A stretch of 52,260 bases of DNA from SXOA01 sp051004015 (GCA_051004015.1 JBPCKT010000116.1:1-52260), one strand, 5' to 3'. Positions 19,171 to 28,083 are shown, numbered from the stretch's first letter. Program-made: numbers and translations. Notes: generated by a model not told the origin, from the sequence alone.

Positions 19171-19950
19171 ATGCGCCTTTCGTGCTGCACCGCGCTGCTC
19201 ATCCTTGGCATTTCCACCGTCCTAGCAGCCGAGGACAAACCCGCGGAGAGGTGGATTCAGCTCTTCAACGGCAAGGATCTGGAAGGCTGGACGCCGAAGA
19301 TTAAGGGGCATGAGCTGGGAGAAAACTTCGGTAACACATTTCGTGTGGAAAACGGCGTGCTGGCGGTCGGCTACGAGAAGTACAAGGATTTTGGCGGGCA
19401 GTTCGGGCACCTGTTCTACAAGGAGCCCTTCTCGCACTATCGGCTGCGGGTGGAGTACCGGTTTGTCGGCTTGCAGTGCATGGGGGGGCCGGGGTGGGCG
19501 ATCCGCAACAGCGGCGTGATGATTCATGGCGAGTCGCCGGCCACCATGGAGAAAGACCAGGAGTTCCCCGCCTCCATCGAGGTGCAACTCCTCGGCGGCA
19601 ACGGCAAAGAGAAGCGGACCACGGCCAACCTCTGCACGCCAGGGACCAACGTCGTCATGGACGGCAAGCTGTTCACGCCCCACTGCGTCAATTCCACCTC
19701 CGAGACTTATCACGGCGACCAGTGGGTGACCGTGGAACTTGAGGTTCGCGGCAGCAAGGTCATCAAGCACGTCATCGACGGCAAGCCAGTGATCACCTAC
19801 ACGGAGCCGCAGCTGGACGAGAGGGACGCCCATGCCAAAAAGCTGTCGGAGAAGCAGGGCAAGATTCTCACTGGCGGGACGATCTCGTTACAGTCCGAAA
19901 GCCATCCAGTGGAGTTCCGCAGGGTGGAGTTGCTGAAGTTGGAAGATTAG
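19171..19950 (+). CDS. DUF1080 (3-keto-disaccharide hydrolase-like) secreted protein
   Basis: A 259-residue exported protein with a signal peptide (1-20, ending VLAA). The DUF1080 domain is a concanavalin-like jelly roll: IQLFNGKDLEGWTPK opens it, then YRLRVEYRF, NSGVMIHG and a C-terminal ISLQSESHPVEFRRVELLKL. Some family members cleave 3-keto-glycosides; others only bind glycans, and the residues seen do not decide. A second, shorter DUF1080 protein is at 31965. It may be a single gene or follow the propeller gene 114 bases upstream. Confidence 0.9.
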   Translation: MRLSCCTALLILGISTVLAAEDKPAERWIQLFNGKDLEGWTPKIKGHELGENFGNTFRVENGVLAVGYEKYKDFGGQFGHLFYKEPFSHYRLRVEYRFVGLQCMGGPGWAIRNSGVMIHGESPATMEKDQEFPASIEVQLLGGNGKEKRTTANLCTPGTNVVMDGKLFTPHCVNSTSETYHGDQWVTVELEVRGSKVIKHVIDGKPVITYTEPQLDERDAHAKKLSEKQGKILTGGTISLQSESHPVEFRRVELLKLED

Positions 19951-20097
19951 CGGCGGCGCAAGGCCTTGTGGAGCAACAGGTTGCGCTGAGCGGCCTGCGG
20001 TTTGCACTCCTCAAGCGGAACCGCACGCGAATTCTAGGGCTTCCTTCGCTTGCGCTTCCGGCTTGTGTAAACGGCCCGTGTCATAAGGAGGCAACCT

Positions 20098-20544
20098 ATG
20101 TTCGCCCACCGCATTCTGGTTCCGATCGATTTTTCCCCTTATAGCGACGCCGCCCTGGCGCTCGCTACCTCGCTCGCCCGGGACGGTGGCGGTACGCTCG
20201 TCCTGGCGCATGTCGAGGTCATTCCGATCTCGGCTGCGGGAGGCGAATATCTCTACGCCATTCCCGAGCCGCCGACGGAAGAGTTGCTCGATAAGCTGAG
20301 CCATGTGACCCCGCCGGATTCCCATGTTGCGGTCGAGCGGCGGCTGCTCGCCGGAGATCCCGCGGACGCCATCATCCGCCTAGCGGAATCCGAGAACATC
20401 GACCTGATCGTGATGGGCACGCACGGCCGCCGCGGCCTGAGTCGCCTGCTGATGGGCAGCGTCGCCGAAGCCGTTGTTCGCGCCGCCCCTTGCCCTGTTC
20501 TCACCGTCAAGCAACCGGTGATGGCCGAGATGGGAACGCACTAG
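20098..20544 (+). CDS. Universal stress protein, UspA family
   Basis: A 148-residue single-domain Usp protein. The start FAHRILVPIDFSPYSDAAL and the ATP-binding motif GTHGRRGLSRLLMGSVAEAV, followed by RAAPCPVLTVK, are typical of the nucleotide-binding Usp class. AAGGAGG lies 6 bases before the ATG, one of the clearest ribosome-binding sites in the window. It converges on glyA with no gap. Its regulation and target are unknown. Confidence 0.93.
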   Translation: MFAHRILVPIDFSPYSDAALALATSLARDGGGTLVLAHVEVIPISAAGGEYLYAIPEPPTEELLDKLSHVTPPDSHVAVERRLLAGDPADAIIRLAESENIDLIVMGTHGRRGLSRLLMGSVAEAVVRAAPCPVLTVKQPVMAEMGTH

Positions 20545-21795
20545 TTAACCTGTCGCCTTCGCCGCTGGCACCGGGAAGTGCTGGCAAAGCGCGGAGACTT
20601 CCCCCCTGAGGCGTGTGTGGACCGCAAGGTCCTGCGTATTCTTGAGCGCGCTGAGCATCCACTGACCGATGCGGCGCATCTCTTCCACGCCCATGCCACG
20701 GGTTGTCAACGCCGGCGTGCCGACGCGGATGCCGCTGGGGTCCATCGGTTTGCGGGTGTCGTAGGGAATCATGTTCATATTGACGGTGATGCCGCACTTC
20801 TCCAGCACTTCCGTCGCCATCTTGCCGCCGTAACCGAGGCCGGTGACGTCGACAAGCATCAAGTGATTATCCGTCCCGCCGCTGACGAGCTTGAGGCCGC
20901 CGGACATAAGGGTTTCGGCCAGAACCTTAGCATTGTCAATGATAGCTTGGCCATAAGCTTTGAAGCTCGGCAACAACGCCTCCTGAAAGCAGACTGCCTT
21001 GCCAGCGATGACGTGCATCAACGGGCCCCCTTGCAGACCGGGGAAGACGACCCTGTCCAAGTCTTTGGCATACTCCGCCCGGCACATCACCATTCCGGCC
21101 CGTGGGCCGCGAAGCGTTTTGTGCGTGGTGGTCGTGACAAAGTCGGCGACGGGAACCGGGCTATTGTGGAGGCCGGCGGCGACGAGGCCGGCATAGTGGG
21201 CCATGTCGACAAACAGTTTGGCGCCGACATCGCGGGCGATTTCGGCGAACTTCTCGTGAGGGATTTCGCGGGGATAGGCGCTGGCTCCGGCGACAATCAG
21301 CTTGGGCTTGTGTTCCTTCGCCAGGCGGGCGACCTGGTCGAAGTCGATGCGGTGCGTATCCGCCGTGACGCCATAGTTGATGAAGTGGTAGAGCTTGCCC
21401 GAAATGTTGAGCTTCATCCCATGCGTGAGGTGGCCGCCGTGAGCCAGGTCCAGCCCCAGCACCGTCTCCCCCGGCTGGAGCAGGGTCATATAGACCGCCT
21501 GGTTGGCCTGTGAGCCGCTGTGGGGCTGCACATTGACGTGCTCGGCCCCAAAGAGCTGCTTCGCCCGATCGCGGGCCAGGTCTTCCACCACGTCCACGTG
21601 TTCGCACCCGCCATAGTAACGACGGCCGGGATAGCCCTCGGCGTACTTGTTGGTCAGGACGCTTCCCACCGCCTCCATCACGGCGACGCTGGTGTAATTC
21701 TCGCTGGCGATCATCTCCAGGCCGTCCTGCTGGCGAACTTGCTCGGCGGCGATGGCGGCAAAAACGGCGGGGTCTTGGGATTGAAGAGTTGTCAT
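20545..21795 (-). CDS. glyA: Serine hydroxymethyltransferase
   Basis: A 416-residue PLP enzyme making glycine and 5,10-methylene-tetrahydrofolate from serine. The PLP lysine lies in VTTTTHKTLRGPRAGM. Other family blocks are ASENYTSVAVMEA, NKYAEGYPGRRYYGGCEHVD, HGGHLTHG and the C-terminal GIRVGTPALTTRGM. The length is normal and the protein is cytoplasmic. It is a single minus-strand gene whose 3' end abuts the Usp gene. Confidence 0.96.
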   Translation of the reverse strand: MTTLQSQDPAVFAAIAAEQVRQQDGLEMIASENYTSVAVMEAVGSVLTNKYAEGYPGRRYYGGCEHVDVVEDLARDRAKQLFGAEHVNVQPHSGSQANQAVYMTLLQPGETVLGLDLAHGGHLTHGMKLNISGKLYHFINYGVTADTHRIDFDQVARLAKEHKPKLIVAGASAYPREIPHEKFAEIARDVGAKLFVDMAHYAGLVAAGLHNSPVPVADFVTTTTHKTLRGPRAGMVMCRAEYAKDLDRVVFPGLQGGPLMHVIAGKAVCFQEALLPSFKAYGQAIIDNAKVLAETLMSGGLKLVSGGTDNHLMLVDVTGLGYGGKMATEVLEKCGITVNMNMIPYDTRKPMDPSGIRVGTPALTTRGMGVEEMRRIGQWMLSALKNTQDLAVHTRLRGEVSALCQHFPVPAAKATG

Positions 21796-21964
21796 GGGTG
21801 CTGCTTGAGGTTGGTTACGACGACTCGATCGCTACGACCTAGTGTCAAACCGCCTGGCAAAATCGTCAATTGGGGAGGATCATGACGAGCATTTCGCTTG
21901 TTGCGACAATTGCCCCGAATCAAACTGGAATATGACGAGACGCTTTCTTTACAGCGGCAGCAGC

Positions 21965-23038
21965 ATGAACGTGGAGGTCATTCAGCCATCGGAGCTTACC
22001 GCGGAATTGCTCGCGCGGTGGGATGAGATTCAGAGCGACAACGCGGCGTTACAAAACCCGTATTTCCGGCCCGAGTACGTCCAGGCCATCGCGCGGCTCC
22101 GTAAGGATGTGGAAATCGCCGTCATGGAGCAGGATGGCGAGCCTTGTGGCTTCTTTGCCTATCAGCGGGACCGCTGGAACGCGGCCACGCCCGTCGGCGG
22201 GCGGATAAGCGATTATCAGGGAGTCATCGCCGCCCCTCAGTTGAGCTGGACTGCCGACGAATTGCTGAAACAAGCTCGGCTGCGGGGTTTTCGGTTCGAC
22301 CATCTGCTTGCCAGCCAGCCTCAATGGTCGGCAGGTGTTGCGAAGGAGCACGACTCTCCTTATCTCGACCTGACCGGCGGATTTGAGGAGTACCGGAATC
22401 GTCGCCGGCAGCAGGGTTGCGTGCGGATGAAGCAGTTCCTCAGCAAGCTCCGCAAGCTGGAGCGCGAAGTCGGGCCGGTCCGGCTGGTCCCTTTCTCCGT
22501 CGACCCTGATGTGTTCAAGCAGCTCATCATCTGGAAGTCGGCGCAGTACCAGCACGCCGGTCTGGCCAACCTGTTCCGCCTGCCAAACGTGGCGCTGATG
22601 CTGGGAGAACTGTTGAAGCCATCCGGGCCAAAGTTCAAGGCCACGCTCAGCGCCCTGTACGCGGGCGAGACCCTGGCGGCCGCGGCGTACAGCCTCGTCG
22701 GCGGCGGCGTCTGGCACATTTGCTTTCCGTCTTACAACTTTGACCTGGAGCAATACTCACCGGGAGCGCTACTCATCACCAGGCTGGCGCAAGAGGCCAG
22801 CGAGCTTGGCATCACGCAGATTGATTTAGGTAAGGGTGAAGCGAAGTACAAGACCATCTTTGCCTCAGCCGCGGTCCGCGTGTCGGAGGGCTCGCTCGAC
22901 CGCTCCCCTACGATGCGGGGGTTTCAGAACCTGTGGCTGCGGACGCGCGACCTGGTGAAGTCATCGCCGTTCTACGGTCCCGCCAAACGGCCGCTCAGGT
23001 GGCTGCGCGAGACGCTGGACTGGCTGGCCTACCGGTGA
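21965..23038 (+). CDS. CelD/BioF2-like GNAT acyltransferase
   Basis: A 357-residue protein with the double-GNAT-like layout of the CelD/BioF2 acetyltransferase family (PF13480 type), often found in polysaccharide or exopolysaccharide loci. Typical blocks are NPYFRPEYVQAIARL, FFAYQRDR, SPYLDLTGGFEEY, LSALYAGETLAAAAYSL and SPGALLITRLAQEASELGI followed by DLGKGEAKYK. The start at 21965 is chosen for family fit; ATG 21932 is an alternative and neither has a clear ribosome-binding site. The acceptor is unknown and no sugar cluster is adjacent. Confidence 0.8.
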   Translation: MNVEVIQPSELTAELLARWDEIQSDNAALQNPYFRPEYVQAIARLRKDVEIAVMEQDGEPCGFFAYQRDRWNAATPVGGRISDYQGVIAAPQLSWTADELLKQARLRGFRFDHLLASQPQWSAGVAKEHDSPYLDLTGGFEEYRNRRRQQGCVRMKQFLSKLRKLEREVGPVRLVPFSVDPDVFKQLIIWKSAQYQHAGLANLFRLPNVALMLGELLKPSGPKFKATLSALYAGETLAAAAYSLVGGGVWHICFPSYNFDLEQYSPGALLITRLAQEASELGITQIDLGKGEAKYKTIFASAAVRVSEGSLDRSPTMRGFQNLWLRTRDLVKSSPFYGPAKRPLRWLRETLDWLAYR

Positions 23039-23192
23039 TTTGAAACAGGTGTAACAACGGCCCGCCGCGCGGCCACTCAACCAGGGATGGAATACCTGGC
23101 GGCCAGCGGTTTACAATGATTCGTTACCTGCCTGGACTGCCTGCCTGTTGCGGCGGAGCTCGCATTTCCCACCTTTGACCACGGATATTGCC

Positions 23193-24533
23193 ATGTCTCA
23201 CAAATCGCTTGTATTTTCCGCTGCGCTTTCCGCCTGCGTCCTTGCTGCCGCAGCCACCGCCTTCACTTCTGCCCATGCCGCCGCTCCCAGTCCGGCCAAG
23301 CCAACATTGGATCTGGCGAAGGCGGAGGCCCAGAAGGGGGAATGGTCCCGTTGGCGAGGCCCCAATGGCGACGCCATTTCCGCCGAGAAAGGACTGCTGA
23401 CCGAGTGGCCGAAGGAAGGTCCGCCGCTGGCCTGGCAGTCCAAGGGATTTGGCAACGGGTTCTCGAGCGTGGCGGTCGCGGGGGGGAAAATCTTCACGCT
23501 CGGGAAGAAAGGGGGCAAGACCGAAATGATCGCGGCCAATGTCAAGGATGGAAAGATTCACTGGTCGACTCCGTTTGGCGACGGGGACAAACCCAATTGC
23601 ACTCCCACCGTCGATGGCAACCTGGTGTTCGGCGTCAGTTGCGCAGGAGACCTGGCTTGCTGTGACACCAAGACCGGCAAGCTGCTCTGGAGCCAGAGTT
23701 TTCCCAAAGATTTCGGTGGCCGGATGCACTCCGACTGGGGATATAGCGAATCGCCGCTGGTAGACGGAGACCTGCTTATTGTGACTCCGGGCGCCGAAAA
23801 GGCGCTGCTCGCCGCCCTCGACAAAAAGACCGGCAAGGTGGTCTGGCAGACCGCAGCTACGCGGGAGCAGCTTGGCCGCGACGGTGGTGATGGAGCGGCC
23901 TACGCTTCCATCGTCATCAGCCATGCCGCGGGAGTGAAGCAGTACGTCACGCTCGTCGGCCACGGTCTCGTCGGCGTCGATGCGGAAACCGGCAAGCTGC
24001 TTTGGAATTACAGCGCGGTTGCCAACGGCACCGCGAATATCCCCACGCCCATTGTCAGCGGCGACTTCGTCTTCGGCTCCAGCGGCTACGGCAAGGGCTC
24101 GGCTCTGCTGAAGATTGTCAGGAATGGCGACAAGTTTGAGGCCGAGGAAGAGTACTTCCTGGAAGGAAAACAACTGCAGAACCATCATGGCGGAATGATT
24201 CGCCTGGGGAATTACATCTATCTCGGCCATGGGCACGATTATGGTGTCCCGGTCTGCATCGACATGACCACCGGCAAGGATACCTGGCGGGAGGACCAAC
24301 CCCCGGGGGGAAATTCGGCCGCCCTCGCCTATGCCGACGGGCATTTGTACTTTCGCTATCAGGACGCGACGATGGTGCTGATTGAGGCGAATCCCAAGAC
24401 GTACAAGCTCAAAGGCAAATTCAAGATCAAGACCCACAACGATAACAGTTGGCCCCACCCCGTAATTGCCGGCGGCAAGCTGTATCTGCGGGACCAGGAT
24501 GATTTGCTGTGCTATGACATTAAGGCCAAATGA
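23193..24533 (+). CDS. Secreted PQQ-like beta-propeller protein
   Basis: A 446-residue exported propeller with a signal peptide (about 1-30, ending SAHA). WSRWRGPNGDAISAEKGLL marks the mature N-terminus, then blades such as GWSTP-like and YSESPLVDGDLLIVTPG, TPIVSGDFVFGSSGYG and HPVIAGGKLYLRDQDDLLCYD. It is the same family as 17803-19056 but only distantly similar. These proteins are annotated as alcohol-dehydrogenase-like or outer-membrane-assembly BamB-like; neither role is shown here. Confidence 0.88.
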   Translation: MSHKSLVFSAALSACVLAAAATAFTSAHAAAPSPAKPTLDLAKAEAQKGEWSRWRGPNGDAISAEKGLLTEWPKEGPPLAWQSKGFGNGFSSVAVAGGKIFTLGKKGGKTEMIAANVKDGKIHWSTPFGDGDKPNCTPTVDGNLVFGVSCAGDLACCDTKTGKLLWSQSFPKDFGGRMHSDWGYSESPLVDGDLLIVTPGAEKALLAALDKKTGKVVWQTAATREQLGRDGGDGAAYASIVISHAAGVKQYVTLVGHGLVGVDAETGKLLWNYSAVANGTANIPTPIVSGDFVFGSSGYGKGSALLKIVRNGDKFEAEEEYFLEGKQLQNHHGGMIRLGNYIYLGHGHDYGVPVCIDMTTGKDTWREDQPPGGNSAALAYADGHLYFRYQDATMVLIEANPKTYKLKGKFKIKTHNDNSWPHPVIAGGKLYLRDQDDLLCYDIKAK

Positions 24534-24546
24534 AAAACTCGAAATT

Positions 24547-24638
24547 CGAATGGCGAATGACGAATGGGCTTGAATTCGTGTAAACTGCTCGGTCCCGACA
24601 CTTCACATTCGCCATTCGTCATTCGAGCTTCGCCATTC
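24547..24638. repeat. Inverted repeat of GAATGACGAATG-type units in a gene leader
   Basis: The left arm (24547-24568) has GAATGGCGAATGACGAATG and the right arm (24606-24638) has the complements CATTCGCCATTCGTCATTCG and CGCCATTC. The right arm ends 4 bases before the ATG of the aldolase gene, leaving no room for a ribosome-binding site. Same style as the repeats at 4450 and 11318 but with a different unit. Confidence 0.8.
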
Positions 24639-24642
24639 CGCC

Positions 24643-25419
24643 ATGTCCTTCAAGTCCCTACTCGCCGCCAATCAGCTTTGCCGCATCTTCTGCTCGGGGC
24701 GGATTATCCATCCGGTGGTGTTCGACGTGCATGGGATGTGCGGGGGGTTTCACGGCATCTGGCTGGATCAGGAGCACTGCGGCGTGACGTACGAGCAAGT
24801 CGCGCTCGCATCCGCCTGCTGCCGGGCGAATGGGATGGATAGCTTCGTCCGGATGGCGATGACCAACTACAGCATGGCGACGGCTTTTCTGGAGGCGGGG
24901 GCGGGCGGCTTGATGGCGGCCCGTATCGAGTCGGCGGCTCATGCGGAAGAGTTCATGCAATGGGTCAAATTCGCCCCCCGCGGCAACCGCGGCCTCAACG
25001 GCAGCGGGTTCGACGCCATGTTCGGCGGCAAGACCCTGCCGCAACTTTCGGCAGACAGCAACCGCGATAGCTTCGTTGCCATCCAGATCGAAACGCTCGG
25101 AGCGCTCGAAGAGTGCGACCAGATCGCGGCTATCGACGGCGTGGACCTGCTGTTCGTCGGCCCGAGCGACCTCGGCCAGGTTCTGGGCGTCATCAGCCAG
25201 TGGGAGAGTGAGAAGCTCTGGAGCGCCTATGACCGCGTCGCCGCCGCCTGCAAGAAGCAAGGCAAGAACTGGGGCACCATCGCCGTCAATCCAAAATTCG
25301 CCCAGCGAGCCTATGACCTCGGCTGCCGGATGCTCAGCTTCGGCATCGACGCGGTGATGCTGCGGCGCGGGATCGAAGCCACCAAGGGGCAGTTCAAGGA
25401 GCTGTTTGCGTCGGAGTGA
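24643..25419 (+). CDS. HpcH/HpaI aldolase family protein
   Basis: A 258-residue TIM-barrel aldolase of the HpaI/citrate-lyase-beta superfamily, which splits or forms C-C bonds with pyruvate-like donors using a divalent metal. FHGIWLDQEHCGVTYEQ holds the early active-site part, GAGGLMAARIESAAHAEEF and APRGNRGLNGSGFD follow, and the metal region reads AIQIETLGALEECDQIAAID (Glu) and LLFVGPSDLGQVLG (Asp). The substrate is unknown. The usual HPIG-type alternatives were not seen. It converges with tyrS 32 bases away. Confidence 0.9.
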   Translation: MSFKSLLAANQLCRIFCSGRIIHPVVFDVHGMCGGFHGIWLDQEHCGVTYEQVALASACCRANGMDSFVRMAMTNYSMATAFLEAGAGGLMAARIESAAHAEEFMQWVKFAPRGNRGLNGSGFDAMFGGKTLPQLSADSNRDSFVAIQIETLGALEECDQIAAIDGVDLLFVGPSDLGQVLGVISQWESEKLWSAYDRVAAACKKQGKNWGTIAVNPKFAQRAYDLGCRMLSFGIDAVMLRRGIEATKGQFKELFASE

Positions 25420-25421
25420 CG

Positions 25422-25440
25422 CAGTAAGTACTCAGTACTT
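25422..25440. repeat. AGTACTCAGTACT repeat between convergent genes
   Basis: CAGTAAGTACTCAGTACTT sits between the convergent aldolase and tyrS genes. Its core AAGTACTCAGTACTT is palindromic except for the centre and recurs inside the longer palindrome at 28134-28159. Confidence 0.6.
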
Positions 25441-25451
25441 GCGGTCCAGCC

Positions 25452-26726
25452 CTACTCAAACCGCAGCAGCCCATACTTCTTCTTCCCGCTCCGCACCACC
25501 ATCACCGTTTCACTGGCCAGGTCGGCAGCCGTCAGCTTCGTATTCACGTCGGTGCGAACCCGGTTGTTGATGTACGCCCCTCCTTGCTCAATAGTTCGGC
25601 GGGCTTCGGACTTGCTCTTGGCCAGGCCCGCTTCGAGGAGGGCATCAACGAGCAGCAGACCGTCGCCAGAGAGGCGATCTCGCGGCAGTGTCTTGCTCGG
25701 CACGTCGGCGAAGATGTCCGTGAGCTGTGAGTCGTTCAGATTCTCAATCTCCGCTCCGAACAGCACGTTCGTTGCTTTCTGGGCCGTCGCTAGCCCTGTG
25801 GTCCCGTGGACAAGCCGCGTCAGTTCCTCCGTCAGTCGCTTCTGGCTGAGCTTCAAATGGGCCTCAGTTATGCGAGACTGGTCAAGCACTTCGATTTCCT
25901 CGCGCGAAAGCTCCGTGAGAAACCGCAGGGCATTCCCGCAGTCGGCGTCGGCGAGGTTGATCCAGTACTGGTAAAAGGCGTACGGGCTGGTCCGGGCGGC
26001 GGAAAGGTAAACAGCTCCCTTTTCGGTCTTGCCCATCTTGGTGCCGTCGCTTTTGAGCAGCAGCGGACAGGTCAGGCCGTAAAGCTGCGTGCCGTGCATC
26101 CGGCGGGCGAGGTCGATGCCGGCGGTGATGTTTCCCCATTGATCGCTACCGCCGATTTGCAACTCGCAGCCCTGCGCCCGGTTGAGATGAACGAAGTCGT
26201 AGGCTTGCAGCAGCATGTAGCTGAACTCGGTGTAGCTGATGCCGCTCTCCCGCTCGATGCGGCTGGAGACCGAGTCCTTGGCGAGCATGACGTTGACGGG
26301 AAAGTGCTTGCCGACGTCGCGGAGAAAATCGAGGAACGAGAATTTGCCCATCCAGTCCAGGTTATTGAGCAAGAGCGCACCGCTCGGCCCGGAAAAATCC
26401 ATGAACTGCTGCAGTTGCTGGCCGATCCCCTCGACATTCGCCCTCAGTTGCTCCACCGACAGCAGGTTCCGCTCCTCGCTCTTGCCGCTGGGATCGCCGA
26501 TCATGCCCGTCGCGCCGCCAACGAGGGCAATCGGACGATGCCCCGCCTTCTGAAACCGCCGCAAGATGAGCGCCGGCAACAGCGACCCGACATGCAGGCT
26601 GTCCGACGACGGATCAAAGCCGCAGTACACCGTACGGCTGCCGGAAGCGAGCCAGGCGGGAAGGTGATCGGGCGCGGTGGACTGGTGGATGAGGCCGCGC
26701 CAAGTAAGGTCGGAGAAGATGTCCAT
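25452..26726 (-). CDS. tyrS: Tyrosyl-tRNA synthetase
   Basis: A 424-residue class I synthetase charging tRNA-Tyr. The HIGH-type motif is HVGS (45-48), within YCGFDPSSDSLHVGSLLPAL (34-53). The KMSKS-type motif is KMGKT in SDGTKMGKTEKGAVYL (about 228-243). LLQAYDFVHLN and GGSDQWGNITAGIDL bind tyrosine and tRNA. An S4 RNA-binding domain ends the protein (about 360-424). The start MDIFSDLTWRGLIHQST fits the family, so the leader is fixed: it has no Shine-Dalgarno sequence but a CTGAACACTG-type repeat 14 bases upstream. Confidence 0.96.
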   Translation of the reverse strand: MDIFSDLTWRGLIHQSTAPDHLPAWLASGSRTVYCGFDPSSDSLHVGSLLPALILRRFQKAGHRPIALVGGATGMIGDPSGKSEERNLLSVEQLRANVEGIGQQLQQFMDFSGPSGALLLNNLDWMGKFSFLDFLRDVGKHFPVNVMLAKDSVSSRIERESGISYTEFSYMLLQAYDFVHLNRAQGCELQIGGSDQWGNITAGIDLARRMHGTQLYGLTCPLLLKSDGTKMGKTEKGAVYLSAARTSPYAFYQYWINLADADCGNALRFLTELSREEIEVLDQSRITEAHLKLSQKRLTEELTRLVHGTTGLATAQKATNVLFGAEIENLNDSQLTDIFADVPSKTLPRDRLSGDGLLLVDALLEAGLAKSKSEARRTIEQGGAYINNRVRTDVNTKLTAADLASETVMVVRSGKKKYGLLRFE

Positions 26727-26740
26727 GGGAAGAGGGGGAG

Positions 26741-26775
26741 TTTTCAGTGTTCAGTTTTCAGTGTTCAGTTAACAG
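26741..26775 (-). repeat. CTGAACACTGAAAACTGA repeat directly upstream of tyrS
   Basis: Read on the minus strand, the leader has two tandem ACTGAACACTGAAAACTGAA-like units followed by a pyrimidine tract (CCCCCTCTTCCC) and the tyrS ATG. The same unit, in the same orientation relative to the gene and also followed by a C tract, lies 5 bases before the xerD start at 40096. Confidence 0.75.
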
Positions 26776-26844
26776 AGGGGAATGTGGGCGCAGGGGTTCA
26801 TTCAAGCCGATTTTGGAGGATGACACTAGCCGGAGGCACCATGG

Positions 26845-26966
26845 GGATGGCCACGAAAAACACAAAGTGACGCCAAGAACTCGAGTGTCGCGGCTCCAGG
26901 ATAGTGAGCATCACAGATCGTTGCGTTTTCGGTCTTGGTGCCTTTTTGTGTTCTTCGCGGCCATCC
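26845..26966. repeat. Imperfect inverted repeat, GGATGGCC(A/G)CGAA ends
   Basis: The left arm (26845-26878) starts GGATGGCCACGAAAAACACA and the right arm (26933-26966) ends TGTTCTTCGCGGCCATCC; over 34 bases they pair with about 6 mismatches around a 54-base centre. The ACGAAAAACAC units recall dispersed planctomycete/cyanobacterial intergenic repeats of the CCACGAAGAACACGAAG kind (from memory). No coding frame inside. Confidence 0.7.
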
Positions 26967-27156
26967 CCCCGCACTTTCAATTGCCCGCCCGCAAAGTTTG
27001 CCAGCTTTGCCAGGTTCCGCATTATGCTCAGCACTCCGGTTTTGCCGGATATTCTTTCAATGCGGATGTTCCTTTCCGCCGATGCTGAAGGGTAGGGAAG
27101 ATGCCTTTTTCCTGGGCATCGACTGGCCTCGCCCAGAGGTTTTTCAGGGGGACACC

Positions 27157-27492
27157 ATGATTCGTCGCGTTATCCTCGCACTCGCTTGCGTCCTGATGCT
27201 CGGCAGCGGCTTCGCGGCCACCAGCCAAGCCCAGGAGCCCGCTTACCGCGCTTACAGCCGCGTGTGGGGCGGCACGTACGGCACCCACGACTGGGAGCGG
27301 TTCTACCACTACCCCTACGTCTACTATCCGCAAAACTTCTGGGGGAACGAATACTATCGCTCCAGCCAGGACATGTACTTCCGGTATCCACCGGAAATGC
27401 GGGTGCCGGTTTACAACCGCCAGTGGCACAACGAATACCCGGAAAGCCGCCGCTATCACTCGGGGCACCAGTTCATCCTTGACGTGTTCTAA
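27157..27492 (+). CDS. Small secreted Tyr-rich planctomycete protein
   Basis: A 111-residue protein. A clear signal peptide (about 1-25, ending SQAQ) leaves a mature part of about 85 residues with about 15 Tyr and many Arg, Trp, His and Pro, for example FYHYPYVYYPQNFWGNEYY. I recall similar RVWGGTYGTHDWxRFYHYPY proteins in Rhodopirellula-type genomes, some labelled calmodulin-binding, a label I would not trust. No Cys is present in the mature part. ATG 27157 is preceded by GGGGGA. Its likely place is the periplasm or cell surface. Role unknown. Confidence 0.75.
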   Translation: MIRRVILALACVLMLGSGFAATSQAQEPAYRAYSRVWGGTYGTHDWERFYHYPYVYYPQNFWGNEYYRSSQDMYFRYPPEMRVPVYNRQWHNEYPESRRYHSGHQFILDVF

Positions 27493-27606
27493 TAGCCAGG
27501 TGAATCCGCCAGATGTTCACAGGTTCGTGGTTTAAGGTTACAGCCTTGAATTACGAACCTTTTCCCACGCTTGCAGCCGACTTACCCCGCACTGCGTAGC
27601 AGCTTC

Positions 27607-28083
27607 TCACAGATACATACCCACATACCCGCCTTTCTCTTCCGTCTCCGCTTGCAGGCGGGCGATCCGGTCTTTGGCGGCTTGCAGGTTGCCGGCGGCG
27701 ATGTAGCGGTCGAATTCGATGGCGACGGCGTGGGAGACGCTCTGCTCGAACCACTTCACGATCGGGGCGGTGAGCCAGTCGCACGTTTCGCGGATCAATT
27801 CCACCGCCAGGTCGCAGCGCTCGGTTTGCAGGTCCGCCGGGTTTGTCAGCACGGTCCCTTCCAGGCGGAACTGGATCATCCCCAACTCGCTATGGTTCGT
27901 CAGGTGGAAGGTGCACTCCGCGTTGTAGAGATAGTACGTGTTGTGCGAGCCGTGCTTGTCGATAGCTGCCTTGACTGCTTCGCACCGCTGCCGGTATTTG
28001 GGGGAAGCATCCAGCGGAATGTCCAGCCGCCCCACGGTCCGTAGCGGCAGGCAATCGAAGGTAATTTCGACCCAGCGGTTCAT
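27607..28083 (-). CDS. Conserved hypothetical protein
   Basis: A 158-residue cytoplasmic protein without signal peptide. Its N-terminal two thirds (MNRWVEITFDCLPLRT, YYLYNAECTFHLTNHSELG, MIQFRLEGTVLTN) look like a beta-rich domain; the C-terminal third is helical (FDRYIAAGNLQAAKDRIARL). It opens with an ordinary start but no ribosome-binding site. No family was recognised, though it reads like a well-conserved planctomycete orphan. Confidence 0.7.
   Translation of the reverse strand: MNRWVEITFDCLPLRTVGRLDIPLDASPKYRQRCEAVKAAIDKHGSHNTYYLYNAECTFHLTNHSELGMIQFRLEGTVLTNPADLQTERCDLAVELIRETCDWLTAPIVKWFEQSVSHAVAIEFDRYIAAGNLQAAKDRIARLQAETEEKGGYVGMYL

Larger units (their letters stand above)
26727..27156. 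other. 430-bp gene-free stretch with two repeats
   Basis: Between the divergent tyrS and the secreted Tyr-rich gene. It holds the CTGAACACTG repeat (26741-26775) and a long imperfect inverted repeat (26845-26966). The rest (26967-27156) has no convincing frame; it must contain the promoter and leader of the gene at 27157, but no clear -35/-10 pair was identified. Confidence 0.6.
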
